Below the pieces are notes generated by a model, which did no database searches, was not told the origin of the DNA, and saw only the letters and a program-made list of their open reading frames with translations. Below, piece after piece: positions 10,873 to 23,105 of a stretch of DNA of 64,000 nt. Each line of letters begins with the position of its first letter. Position 1 is the stretch's first letter. The stretch covers positions 108,787,429 through 108,851,428 of the forward strand of contig NC_030684.2 in assembly GCF_000004195.4 (NCBI RefSeq), read 5' to 3'. The DNA comes from Xenopus tropicalis. Lineage: Eukaryota; Chordata; Amphibia; Anura; Pipidae. A program made the position numbers and the translations under genes.

Positions 10873-13800
10873 AATACTGTCACCCAAAATTGCTGGTGCA
10901 TTTTCACAAGTAATAACAACTAAAAGTAGCGGTGTATCTTGGTGCTGGGTTATTATTCCCAGTGCCTGAGCTTAAATCTAATATTGTTATTGCAGGGGCA
11001 CAGAGGACAGCAGTTTCATTTCACCACAGGAGTGTTATGGTACAGCTATAAATCTCAAAAACTAAAAACAAAAAAAAAGTGTTGTTTTACAATTGGGGGA
11101 TGCCAATAAGCATTTTATGATTGCTATACAATGAATACTTAAGTACAAAAATCGCCTGGCATGCCAATTAAGTGCTCTACAGCACGATCACGTAATGCTT
11201 TTTATAGATTTGTTAACTGAATAAAAACTTTTGTACTTGTACACTAAGGGCTTGTGGACTAAGCCCTCTGACTCAAACCAGCCCCAAGGTCAAGAATGGC
11301 AACAGTGCACGGGAGTGGCAGCCTTTGAAAAATATGACCAGAGGTAAATAGATAGGACCACCATACGGGGTTTACCTTGACGTGGTATGGTGGCTTACCA
11401 ATCTTTTGATCATAATTTTAACTAAACTAACTAAATTAACTAACTATAACACATGCACTAGCATAGATAATTTACTTATGAAACAGGGGACCAGCGAATG
11501 TGCATTGATCAATCCCCCTCTCTTTTTTTGTATGTTTGTAGTTACTTTGGCCAGATCAGTCGCACTTCCATTGCATTTGTATACACTATTAAGCCTTGGA
11601 GTGCTTCCACAACCTCCTTTTTTGTATACTTGTACACTTTGGCCTATTTGAGTTTTTTAGTAATTCTAGCCCACCTTAGTACAATGTTCTGCACCCCTTG
11701 GCTGAACCTTTGGGGGCTTGGCACCAAAAAACAGTATTTCTACTAGTGGACTGGTTTTCTTTTTAGCATATCTGGGGTTCATTTATTATATACATGATTC
11801 CAGACAATGGCTACACAGTTCGAATGTGTATTTATATATTTTTATGTTCTCTAGCTATATGCTCATTAAGATCAGATTTGATGGAAATTTCTCAAGACAC
11901 AAGTGTCCGTGTTAGTGTCCATGTTATAGGTCCAAAGGGCAAATGATAAATCTGAAGTGACTCCAGCCTTCATGCTTTGCAGCCCATTTTCAATTCTCTT
12001 TAGCTGAGCAGGAGGAGATCAGGAAGGAAATAAACCATTCTAACAAATATTACATAATGTAATTATCATCCAACATCCTCTCTCTGTGAGGTTAGAAGAT
12101 TCAACAGCCTAGAGAGTGACAGACGCAATTAACCCTTTGAAATACATGCAATGCTCTTACTGAAACATAAAACCATTCTGTGATTAGGATCTGCAACAAG
12201 CTCCACCAGTTACGTATTGATGTATCCTTGGCTGCATGCCCTGTTATATGTGTTTTATCTGTTAATCTGTTTACAAAGTGGCTTTTTGCTAAAACCACCA
12301 AATATTTTCATTGGTGATGCAAACTAAACAAAAATGACATCTTTGCAATACATTTTTAGAAGATCCGAAAATTGCTGTGGCTGGATTCGTATGAAATCAG
12401 ATGAACGGGAAGTGCTTCATTGACTAGATTTAAAATGATCAGTCATGGTATAGTGTATTTTGCCTTTATGAGCAACTTTTTCATCTCATATATCATTCAA
12501 CTACTGGACCATGATCTATACAAGTCTCATATCATTTTTAGATAACTGTTTGAACATTTTTCTTCCCCACTAGGCCATGCCCCATGACACTCACTGGTAG
12601 AGAAATAAAAAGCCACACTAAGGCAAACAGAAGAGCCTTGGTGGAAGAATATAAATATTTTGGGGAGATATAATATGTTCTAGAGTAGTGGCATAACTAT
12701 AAAGGAAAATGACCCCGGTCACAGGAGGGCCTGGACCACGGGGTCTGCTTCCTCAATAGTTTTATAGAAATCCCCCCTCCTTAGCCACTCTCCTACCTGA
12801 GAGTAGACAGGTAGGAGGCGACGCAAGTGGGTAGGGGGTAGGTAGGGTATGGGGGGAAAGTGGTGGTGGCTATGTGTGCCATGACCCTCCAAAGATTTTT
12901 TTGTGCGAGAAAATGGCGACACACAGTCCTTCCACTAGAGACATGTCTAGAAAAAGGATATCACCAATTGCAAATTAAATGCAATCAATGCAGCCCTGCA
13001 ACACGCATTTATTAGAGATGCCCCGGAATTTTCAAGTGACCTGGTAACTTTGATCTTTTTGCCAGTCAAGGGTTTGTTTTTTTTATGTGCTCCTTTATGG
13101 AGAAGCTGTAAAGAGTGTTTTAAATAACATCCAAGAAATGGATAGTAATGTTATTGCTTGTAAAAAAAAATCTCAGATTTGTCCTAGGTTAGTAGATCCT
13201 AGGTCTTATCTGTAGGTAAATAGCTTGAACATCTTGCACAATTCAAAGTTCTTAAATGTATCTACAGAATCAATTATTTCCATTCATAATTCTTACTTCT
13301 ACATACACAAATAATTTTACCTCCTTGGTGAATTCCAAACTTCTTTGAGGTTATTGTTTCATTATAACACAAAGATCTGAAACTGGGCTTCTCATATAGG
13401 TAGATGCTCCTTCATAATTTGGGCAATCTCTCTGTCCTAAACTAGGAATAGCCCACCCAGAAACATTTGGATTTAAAGAAAGTGATTCTTCTTTATTTTG
13501 TAAAATAAGTTGCCTACGGTGCCTGTAATATAAGAAGAACACATTCAATCCAATGTAAAAAAATCTATGAGCCTTCAAGGAAAAGAACACTGTCCCTACA
13601 GTTAAATATGAAGGAGGTTTGCTCATGTTTGCTTTTCTGCCCCTTGAACTGGGAGCCTTGATTATGTGCATGGCATCATGAAATCACATTACCAAGGCAT
13701 TTTGGAGTGCAATATGGAACCCAGTGTCAGACAGAAGGTCAGTCAAGAAATGCCTTTATGAGACAAGTGATATTTCCCATTAGGAATTAGGAGTTACATT

Positions 13801-16389
13801 TTTATTCCACAAACAGTAAAGCATATGGGTATGATATAGTGTCGCAAAACTATGCTTTGTGAGAAGAGCAGCTCTGTGCGTATTTGTATTTAGACACATT
13901 GGTAAAGATATTCACCATATACAGCCATAGAAATGCACTCCTGCTGGTCAGTAATGAATTATTCTATATCTGTAAAGAATGACTGAAGTAATAAAGTGGC
14001 TCCCAAATGTATATATTAATGCATTTTGCAGAGAGGAAAAATTAAATGAAACAAAACATTAACAAAAAATCTGCTACACAGACATTGCCATTTTTATTCT
14101 AAAGCTGTTTATTTAATTTATTTCAGACTGGTTGTAAGCATTGGTAGAGGCTAGCTTATTCTGGCTCTGCTGTAAAACAGATAGATCTCCACAGATGTCA
14201 GCGTTCACCAAACACCTTTTGGGGCCATGGACCTGTTGCATCACAGAAATCTGGCTCCCCTCGTGTAACTAGAAGAGCAACACAGCTTAGAGCCAAGAGA
14301 GAACCAGGCAACAAACAGGTCAGACAGCAGAAAGTCTATATCCAGGCCAAAAGGCCAGGGCAGGTGGCTGCCATTAGAATTCACATTCACGCCAATGGGT
14401 CAGGGCAGGGGGCTCGAGTCAGAATTCATAGACAACAGTCAAAAATAGAAAAAGACAACTTTTAGTATGTAATAAAATAGCCAATTCTAATCAACTTCTC
14501 AATTGGTCTTCATTATTTTTGTATAGTTTTTTAATTATTTGGCTTCTTCTAACTTTTTGCAACTTTCAAATGGGGGAAATGAAACCAGCAGCCAAAAACA
14601 CTTTTGTTTCTAAGAACAAAAGGAGGTAATAAAGGTGCCTGTTGTGAGCCAGCAAGTAAGACAATGGTATCTTAGGAAAGTCAAAAACTGCAAGATGAGC
14701 CAGTAATAACTTCATAGAATAGCATAGTGTCTCTCTAATTATATTACACTGAGATTCATAATTCATAAAGGTTACAACAATTATTTTGCTACTTTATGTA
14801 GTTTTGGTTGCCCATTTTCATTACATAGGTGACTTTTTTACCGACTGAATTTTTTTGATAAATGTGCCCTTAATATTAGACTCAATCTAAGTGCCCTGGG
14901 CATAAGCCAATGATTCCTCCACCTCTCATGTATATTTTCTCCTTTACAGGAAGACTCCATTATTCCTACTGCTATAATTGTCACATGATGTGCACCTTAA
15001 GCCCATAGGCCCATTTTTATTTCCCCCTGTCTAGCAGCCTTGATCCCACTCCAACATTACTCATTGATATCTTATAAGGGAAATGTTTATTCGCTTAAGA
15101 TTTTAGAGATCACTAAGAGTTTTTCCTTGCTTTCCTGGTGCTTTAATTTGTGATTTTTTTTTCTTAAAACATGAGTGATTGCTGGAGAGACAATTTTATT
15201 TTTTGCACAGTCTGATCTAATCCCAGGAATGAATAATTTGTACTTTGACAGGTGATCAAGGTCTGCAACACATTCTTAGTACACAAAGCTGTGCAGAGTT
15301 GCAAAGAAATAAAGAACTATCCACCCTGCTAAAAGGCTTAGGGAGGGCAAGCTCAAAAGAGTTAGAGCAACGCTGGCCTGGTGTTCTCAGGGAAACAATT
15401 TAGGCCAATTAGCATCAACTGGTCCGCCATTCATCATACCACTGTAAGAATATAAACAAACTGTCAGCTCTAACCTAACAAACATCACCCTGCTACTAAC
15501 TCGCATTATCCCGGCCTCGCAGGCAATATTCTGCTTTAGGGCATCTGTGGAGCCAAGCCTCCGAAATTAAAGACACATGTTCCAGCCTGGGTTAACGAGC
15601 AAATTTGTAATCAGCAGACTTCTGACAGGTTTCCGTCAGCGCTGTCAGTCCCCTCCGCCTCCTACCCTCTGTGCTGTATTCTTAAAACTGAGCAATGGAG
15701 AGGGAATGACAGGGTGGAGGGGGGGGGTGTCCAAGAGAGGGTGGGGTCAACCTGTTAACTAATACAGCCAGGTGTGCCCAATTATTGAGCCTGGCATAAT
15801 TTCTTAACCCCTTCCATAACTCTACATTCCACTGTGAACCAAACTTTACAAAGCATGGAATAAAAGAAAAGAACAGAACCCAGAGATGCCTTACACTGTC
15901 ATAAAATATGTAACATCCTTGCATTACATCAAGGGAAAACAGACAGAGTTGTATATAAATAAATAACACCTATTCTGGTAAATCTTTGAGAGGAACATCA
16001 TTTGGTAAAGATATTTGAGGACTTTGCCATGTTGCTGTGATTTGCTAGTCACAAGCTCAAGATAAAAAGTTACATTATAATCTACCATTCAGACATCCTT
16101 GATTTTGGTCTTATATTGCCCACTAATGTTCTTAAAAGAAAATTTAAGAAAAAATGTGTTTCCCCCACTGGAGGTGTGGCCTAATAGAGCCCACACATCG
16201 GCTGGGGGAACAGAAGTTTTTTGTTTGTTTTTTTAAATGCCCCCTGTGAGCCCTAAGGCAACCACACTGTGAGGGTGCAAAATTTTATTTTGGAGTGCAA
16301 TTTATATAATGCAATTTATATAACTGGAGTGCAGCCTCTATTAGACAGCACCTTGCATGGGGAAAACACTTTGAAGATAGGTGTAAGCA
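10873..16389. other. Long unassigned noncoding region
   Basis: I see no coding exon. About 12683-12930 has the GTGGCATAACTATAAAGG start of a dispersed repeat, and 14865-14880 has a short foldback-MITE end. Around 15360-15660 the sequence is non-repetitive and less AT-rich, without a convincing reading frame. Short frames throughout look random. Confidence 0.5.
14478..14580. mobile_element. T2-like MITE internal fragment
   Basis: It has the AATTGGTCTTCATTATT and CAACTTTCAAATGGGG blocks that recur inside the TTAA-type MITEs near 34.2 and 38.7 kb. No terminal repeat is left. Confidence 0.55.
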
Positions 16390-16985
16390 TGTATAGGCTA
16401 ACGCAGGGGTTCAGAGAAAGCTAACAATAACATCTAAAATAGGTGCAAACTAACATAGGCATTCAGTATAGGCTACCAATAAAATCTAATGTAAGTGCTC
16501 AGTATTGGCGACCAATAAAATCTAAAATGGGTGTTTTGTATATGCTACCAATATAATCTAATGTAGATATTCAGTATAGGGTACCAATAAAATCTAAAGC
16601 AGGCATTCAGTAATGGCTATAGCAAAAAAAAAAAAATAATAATAAGGGAAAGTTGTGCTCACCACGAATTTGAAACCATAAAGGGGGTTCAATGAAGCTG
16701 TGACGACAAAATTCTTTGATCTCCCAGCTAATAGTTTAACATTTAGTGGTGAGCACAACTTTCCCTTTTTTGTATAATTTATACAAGAGCAGTGGTCAGC
16801 TCCATTCTGAAGCTACAGTCGGGTGACCCCAATAAAAAGGGCAACTGTTTGGGAGTTGTAAGGGGAATGTAAGGTTTCAGTATAGGCTAATAATAAAATC
16901 TAATGTACAATGTAGCTGTTCAGTATAAAAGTCTAGCATAGATGTTCAGGATAAGCTAACAATAAAATCTAACTTTCATCATCAA
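16390..16985. repeat. 36-bp minisatellite, interrupted
   Basis: Units of the form GGCTACCAATAAAATCTAAT plus GTAGGTGTTCAGTATA repeat about every 36 bp, with CCAAT blocks near 16477, 16513, 16548 and 16584. Diverged units resume near 16890 and 16960 after an inserted segment. Confidence 0.8.
16644..16767. mobile_element. 124-bp inverted-repeat element inside the minisatellite
   Basis: A perfect 22-bp inverted repeat bounds it, at 16644-16665 and 16746-16767 (core AAAGTTGTGCTCACCAC). It interrupts the 36-bp array. I did not find a clear target duplication. Confidence 0.65.
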
Positions 16986-17087
16986 AAATGCATCCTAACC
17001 CCATTGGAAGCCCCATTGGATGGTTTTTATTTTTCCTTACATCATGTAAAGTTATAGATATCTATTTGTATTTTTGGCAGGACTAAA

Positions 17088-17190
17088 TAACACAGGTAAG
17101 GAATTTATTATCCGGAAGCCTGTTATCTAGAAAGCACAGAAAGCCCATCTCCCATAGAGTCCATTTTAAACAAATAATTCTAACTAATAA
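17088..17190 (+). mobile_element. M1 MITE, left part
   Basis: The blocks TATTATCCGGAAGCCTG and CTCCCATAGAGTCC identify the left third of an M1 copy. Confidence 0.7.
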
Positions 17191-17194
17191 ACAA

Positions 17195-17460
17195 ATAAGT
17201 TTACTGTGCATGCACAGTAGAGTGAAAAGATGAACTTTAAGAAAAAAGTTGGCATTTTTCATCCTACTGTGCATGCAACGGCCTTGGGATTTGGAAGAAT
17301 GAAGACAAACGGAAGAGGATCGCTCTCTCACAGCTGCCCCAGGCTGGTGCAGTTTTCTCCTAAAAGGAGCACCAGCCCACGTATAAGGTAAGTGATTACA
17401 ATCACTAGGGGGGGGGGGGGGGGATACCTAACATCCCCCTGGAGATTTTACCTTTCCTTC
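17195..17460. repeat. Dispersed repeat with TGTGCATGCACAGTAGAG block
   Basis: It shares several blocks with 31770-32040: a near-palindromic TGTGCATGCACA, AGAGGATCGCTC and GGTGCAGTTTTCT. The two loci are copies of one dispersed element of uncertain class. Confidence 0.6.
17408..17423. repeat. Poly-G run (16)
   Basis: Sixteen consecutive G inside the dispersed repeat. Confidence 0.98.
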
Positions 17461-17587
17461 ACCTTTAAGCTGAATATTCTGCATTCTGAACAATTTAGAT
17501 TGGGTAAATATGTCTTCTAATCAATTAATAATGTATAATTATAGATTACAATAACAAGATGATTGTACAGGATTTGTAAAAATCATC

Positions 17588-17899
17588 TACAGGTATGGTA
17601 CCTATTGTCCAGAATGTTTTAAGACCTGGGGTTTTATGGATAACAGGTCTTTCTAATTTGGATCTCCATAGCTTAAGTCTACTAAAAAACCATATAAACA
17701 TTTATTAAACCCAATAGGATTGTTTTGCCTCCAGTAAGGATTAATAACATCTTAGTTGGGGTCAAGTACAAGACACTGTTTCGTTATTACAGAGAAAAGG
17801 GAAATACATTTTAAAAATGTGAATTATTTGATTAAAATGGAGTCTATGGGAGATGGCCTTTCAGAACTTTCTGGATAATAGGTTTCCAGATCCCATACT
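17588..17899 (-). mobile_element. M1 MITE, full-length, reverse orientation
   Basis: It runs from TACAGGTATGGTACC to CCAGATCCCATACT. The internal boxes occur in reverse order compared with the copy at 936-1267. Confidence 0.8.
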
Positions 17900-17905
17900 T
17901 AAAAT

Positions 17906-19555
17906 ATATAGCATCTTCTGCATGTTCTTGAGTAGACAAACAAACCATTATAAAAATTAATTCTATTTTTTTGTTTTATTCTGTTTATTTTTAGGATTTT
18001 GTGCTCAGTTCCTATCTTAAAAATAATTTATTACAGTAGTAATGCAACCTACTTTACCTTTATCGACTTCATATCATCTAATCATATTTCCTTTTTCTCA
18101 GGCCTAGTGATAAGATAATATGTCCTGTGAAATCGGCAAACTGCTTGGAAGTGATTGGGCGATGTAGTATGCAGGTAGAGGAGTCAATCACTCTCAGCCA
18201 TGCATACAATAACATGACAAGCAGGGCTGGAACTAGGGTTAGGCAGAAGAGGCACCTGCCTAGGGGGTGCTAGGCAGGTACCTCTGTTGCCCACCCCTTG
18301 TCCAGGATCTCTTACCCCCACCGCTGATTTCCTGGTTGCTCCCCCCTCTGCATGCCATCTGTGTGCTTTAGTGTTGCTCTCCCCCCTCAATGGCACGCAT
18401 GTTTGCGTTCGTGCACGCTCGGGGGAGGGGTGAGGTGGACCAGCTGGGTCATCTAGGGTGACCAGGCAGCTTGGCCCGCCTTTGATGACTCTGAAGTCCT
18501 ACCCACTTTTAGAGATGCTGCTGTGTAGAATGGATACTATGAAATGACAGGTCGATAATAATCCTCCTGCTTAAAAATTTAAAGTGTCATTAAAATTAAT
18601 AGCTAGAATAATGAATGGCGTTTTGTACAGTGTGTTATACTGTCCTTGTGTACTACACTCACACAAAGGGACAACACGTGGATACATTTCAATGAATAGG
18701 CTAAAGATGTATTTTGCCTTAATTTAATCCAATTTCCGTCATAGGAGGGAACAACACAGACAAATCCTCCACTTACTTTCATGGTTATATTATATACATT
18801 TAACTTGTCAGGTATTTGTAAAAACAGAAAATTGTATTACTCTGCTACCAAGGCACCCTGCCAAAACAGGATCTTAACATTATGTGACTTGAAAACCGTG
18901 TCTAACTCTCAAGAGTAAGGTCTTGGTGATTCTATAGAGATAAACAAAACAAAAAATTACAAGGATTTTCAAGGGAGTCTGTCATCAAACAATAAAAGTT
19001 GTATTTGTACTGTGTGTAATGTTCACCAAAAATTGCTAGTTGTAAAGAAAATATCTGCTTAGAAAAGTGGGCTTGCAGAGAGAAATGTCATTAAGTGGTT
19101 AAACTGCTTTCCTTTCTCTAACAAATTGAAAAGATTTTAAGCTTAAGGCAGTGGCACACAAGGTGTCCTGATTGCTTCTACTTGTAGAGGGAGGTCAAAA
19201 TGCTGCTACCTGATCACTTCCCTTGGACCAGAATGGGAAGCGCCACCCTGCACAGATGATTATTGCTGAAAGCATACACTGCCGAGTTCCCAGTTGATAA
19301 ATGGGAAGCACTGTGGGTTGTGCTGCCTGGGCATTTCAGTCAATTGGAAGTGATCTGTGGCAAAGAGAATTTTGTTTTCTTCCCCTAATCAAAACAACTT
19401 TATGAAAATGAATACAGAAAACTGCCCAGCACTAATCTGAAGTGCATTAAGAACTGAACAAGATATAAAGACCCACCCATAGAGCTGCTGTCAGTGATCC
19501 CAGGGCCTGCTCGTTATATACAAGAAATGTCTAATCGGTTTCATTCTGGGGGGGG
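17906..19555. other. Unassigned noncoding stretch with one repeat
   Basis: Apart from the repeat at 18222-18500 nothing is recognised. There are no credible exons. Confidence 0.45.
18222..18500. repeat. Dispersed repeat with GGGCTGGAACTAGGG start
   Basis: Its first part matches 44405-44570 (GGGCTGAAACTAGGGGTAGG). It is GC-richer than the surroundings and has a small inverted CACCTGCCTAG/CTAGGCAGGT pair. The class is unknown. Confidence 0.55.
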
Positions 19556-19790
19556 CTGCGACACTGGAGGTCTACCTCCCCCCCTAGATATACTGGAATG
19601 GATTGGGTAATCTGATGCGGGTGGAGGAATTAATATCCGGTCTACACAATAATCACAGGAAATTCATACAAACCTGGTCTTCATGGTTAATTTTTCTGGG
19701 GTCGGAAAAGTTGAAAAACATACAACCATACAAAAAGATAAGAGAAATCTTCAAGGCCTTATAGTAGGAGTGAATTATGGATTTAACTGA
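19556..19790 (+). pseudogene. L1/Tx1-like ORF2 C-terminal fragment
   Basis: One forward frame around 19610-19715 reads LMRVEELISGLH, NNHRKFIQTW and SSWLIFL, the pattern I associate with the extreme C-terminus of L1/Tx1-clade ORF2 proteins. These proteins combine an endonuclease and a reverse transcriptase that copy the element into the genome. Only the tail is left; the stretch upstream is frame-broken with short C and G runs. The downstream bases could be 3' untranslated sequence. No poly-A tail or duplication was found before the TTAA unit that starts at 19981. The identification rests on motif resemblance only. Confidence 0.5.
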
Positions 19791-20299
19791 AGTCTATGTG
19801 TTGGCTGGTTTCTATTTGCTTCTGTGTTTCTTCTGAGCCTTTTCAATACAAGAGATAAAATAAATACGCAAACCAGTAACCTATATTAACTGGAAATAAA
19901 GGAGTGCCAAACAATGTTATAATATAATAATATTATACATTGTTTCAACTGCTCAACACTTTCGGTTGAAGGTAAGGAGATTAACCCTTTTACTGCCAGC
20001 CATTTTGGTCAAAGCGGAACTTGTATTGCCAGACAGTTTTTGAACATTTTGCACTGTTTCACTTTAGGGGCCTTTCCTCGGGGGGACTTTTAGTTTACCA
20101 AGGAAAACAATATATCGTTTTTTTCAGAACAACCTAAGCTTTCAAAATATGGTAGAATTTTTGTGTAATTCCAATTCTGTAACAAGATATAGGCTTCTAA
20201 ATGTCTAAAAATGCAAAAAAAATCAAATTTTCCATAATATAATCACACATACTAGAAACAAAAATTATTTTATGCACGAATATACAACTGATTTGGAAA

Positions 20300-23105
20300 G
20301 TCCCATGTCTCCTGAACGTGCCAATACCAAATATATATAGTTTTATGGAGATTTCTCACTTGTATAGGTCAAAAACTCCCAGCAGTACACTACCAAATTC
20401 CCAAAGCACTGCTCCAAAAAAACTGCATACTTTGGATTTCAAGGCCAAAATTCCACTAACAGAAGGTTTATCCCAGAAAATTGTACATTTTTGGAAAGAA
20501 CAGATTCTGGGGAATACAGAATAGGCACAACTGTCTGTCTACTCCAAACTATCAAGTCGCAATGCTTTCCTAAAGTTATTGGTTTTTATCAAAATTTGTG
20601 ATTTTTTTTAAAAATCGCTTCAAAGCTTCTAGTCTATAGTATCTTATCTCCTACAGGTCATAAAGTAACCAAATAAAACACCCTAAATATGAATGCCTGG
20701 GGTCCACTGAACAGTTTGATGCCCAATATGTATAGGTTTACCTAAGTATGTGGCATGTAGGGGCCCCAATGTGAACATACCCCATATGAACTGTCATTTC
20801 AGCTTCTGCAAAATCAACACATTTACATCATTATATGTGGGATGAAGCTAGTAAAAAGTACGCTCACCCCAGAAAGTCATATATTTTTGGAAAGTACACA
20901 TTCCCCCGAATCTAAAATGGGTACCCATGTCTTTCTACTCCAAAGTACCAAGCCGCACAGCTTTTCTAAAGTTAGCAATTTTGATGACATTTCCAAAAAT
21001 CCCCTCAAAGCTTCCACTTTGAAGCATCTTATCTCCCACATAGCATTAGGTACCAAGATAAAACACCCTGAATTTGAACACCAGGGGTCCACTGAACAGT
21101 TTGATGCCCAATATGTATAGGTTTACCCAAGTATGTGGCATGTAGGGGCCCGAATGTGAACATACCCCCATATATACTGTCATTTCTGTCATTTCAGCTT
21201 CTGCAAAATCAACACATTTACATCATTATATGTGGGATAAAGCTAGTAAAAAGTATGCTCACCCCAGAAAGTCATATATTTTTGGAAAGTACACATTCCC
21301 CCGAATCTAAAATGGGTACCTATGTCTTTCTACTCCAAAGTACCAAGCCGCACAGCTTTTCTAAAGTTAGCAATTTTGATGACATTTCCAAAAATCCCCT
21401 CAAAGCTTCCACTTTGAAGCATCTTATCTCCCACATAGCATTAGGTACCAAGATAAAACACCCTGAATTTGAACGCCAGGGTTCCACTAAACAGTTTGAT
21501 GCCCAATATGTATAGGTTTACCTAAGTATGTGGCATGTAGGGGCCCCAATGTGAACATACCCCCATATGAACTGTCATTTCTGTCATTTCAGCTCCTGCA
21601 AAATCAACACATTTACATTATTATATGTGGGATAAAGCTACAAAAAAGTACGCTCACCCCAGAAAGTCATATATTTTTGGAAAGTACACATTCCCCCGAA
21701 TCTAAAATGGGTACCCATGTCTTTCTACTCCAAAGTACCAAGCCGCACAGCTTTTCTAAAGTTAGCAATTTTGATGACATTTCCAAAAATCCCCTCAAAG
21801 CTTCCACTTTGAAGCATCTTATCTCCCACATAGCATTAGGTACCAAGATAAAACACCCTGAATTTGAACACCAGGGGTCCACTGAACAGTTTGATGCCCA
21901 ATATGTATAGGTTTACCCAAGTATGTGGCATGTAGGGGCCCGAATGTGAACATACCCCCATATATACTGTCATTTCTGTCATTTCAGCTCCTGCAAAATC
22001 AACACATTTACATCATTATATGTGAGATAAAGCTACAAAAAAGTACGCTCACCCCAGAAAGCCATATATTTTTGGAAAGTACACATTCCCCCGAATCTAA
22101 AATGGGTACCCATGTCTTTCTACTCCAAAGTACCAAGCCGCACAGCTTTTCTAAAGTTAGCAATTTTGATGACATTTCCAAAAATCCCCTCAAAGCTTCC
22201 ATTTTGAAGCATCTTATCTCCCACATAGCATTAGGTACCAAGATAAAACACCCTGAATTTGAACGCCAGGGGTCCACTGAACAGTTTGATGCCCAATATG
22301 TATAGGTTTACCTAAGTATGTGGCATGTAGGGGCCCCAATGTGAACATACCCCCATATATACTGTCATTTCTGTCATTTCAGCTCCTGCAAAATCAACAC
22401 ATTTACATCATTATATGTGAGATAAAGCTACAAAAAAGTACGCTCACCCCAGAAAGCCATATATTTTTGGAAAGTACACATTCCCCCGAATCTAAAATGG
22501 GTACCCATGTCTTTCTACTCCAAAGTACCAAGCCGCACAGCTTTTCTAAAGTTAGCAATTTTGATGACATTTCCAAAAATCCCCTCAAAGCTTCCATTTT
22601 GAAGCATCTTATCTCCCACATAGCATTAGGTACCAAGATAAAACACCCTGAATTTGAACGCCAGGGGTCCACTGAACAGTTTGATGCCCAATATGTATAG
22701 GTTTACCTAAGTATGTGGCATGTAGGGGCCCCAATGTGAACATACCCCCATATATACTGTCATTTCAGCTCATGCAAAATCAACACATTTACATCATTAT
22801 ATGTGGGATAAAGCTACAAAAAAGTACGCTCACCCCAGAAAGTCATATATTTTTGGAAAGTACACATTCCCCCGAATCTAAAATGGGTACCCATGTCTTT
22901 CTACTCCAAAGTACCAAGCCGCACAGCTTTTCTAAAGTTAGCAATTTTGATGACATTTCCAAAAATCCCCTCAAAGCTTCCACTTTGCAGCATCTTATCT
23001 CCCACATAGTGTTAGGTACCAAGATAAAACACCCTAAATTTGAACGCCAGGGGTCCACTGAACAGTTTGATGCCCAATATGTATAGGTTTACCTAAGTAT
23101 GTGGC
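20300..23105. repeat. Tandem satellite, subfamily A (395-bp units)
   Basis: The marker ACAGTTTGATGCCCAATATG recurs at 20711, 21096, 21491, 21886, 22281, 22676 and 23062, giving spacings of 385, 395, 395, 395, 395 and 386. The first unit (about 20300-20710) is strongly diverged. Every unit contains ATATATTTTTGGAAAGTACA except the first, which has a variant. Short units lack a CTGTCATTT duplication. Each unit is open in one frame for up to 126 codons, but 395 is not a multiple of three and there is no conserved protein, so I treat it as noncoding. Confidence 0.95.

Noticed and set aside
21135..23086. Serial frames of up to 126 codons, one per satellite unit
   Set aside because: They recur only because the 395-bp unit recurs, begin at GTG rather than ATG, have matching open frames on the other strand and show no domain. 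The unit length is not a multiple of three, so they cannot fuse into a repeat protein.
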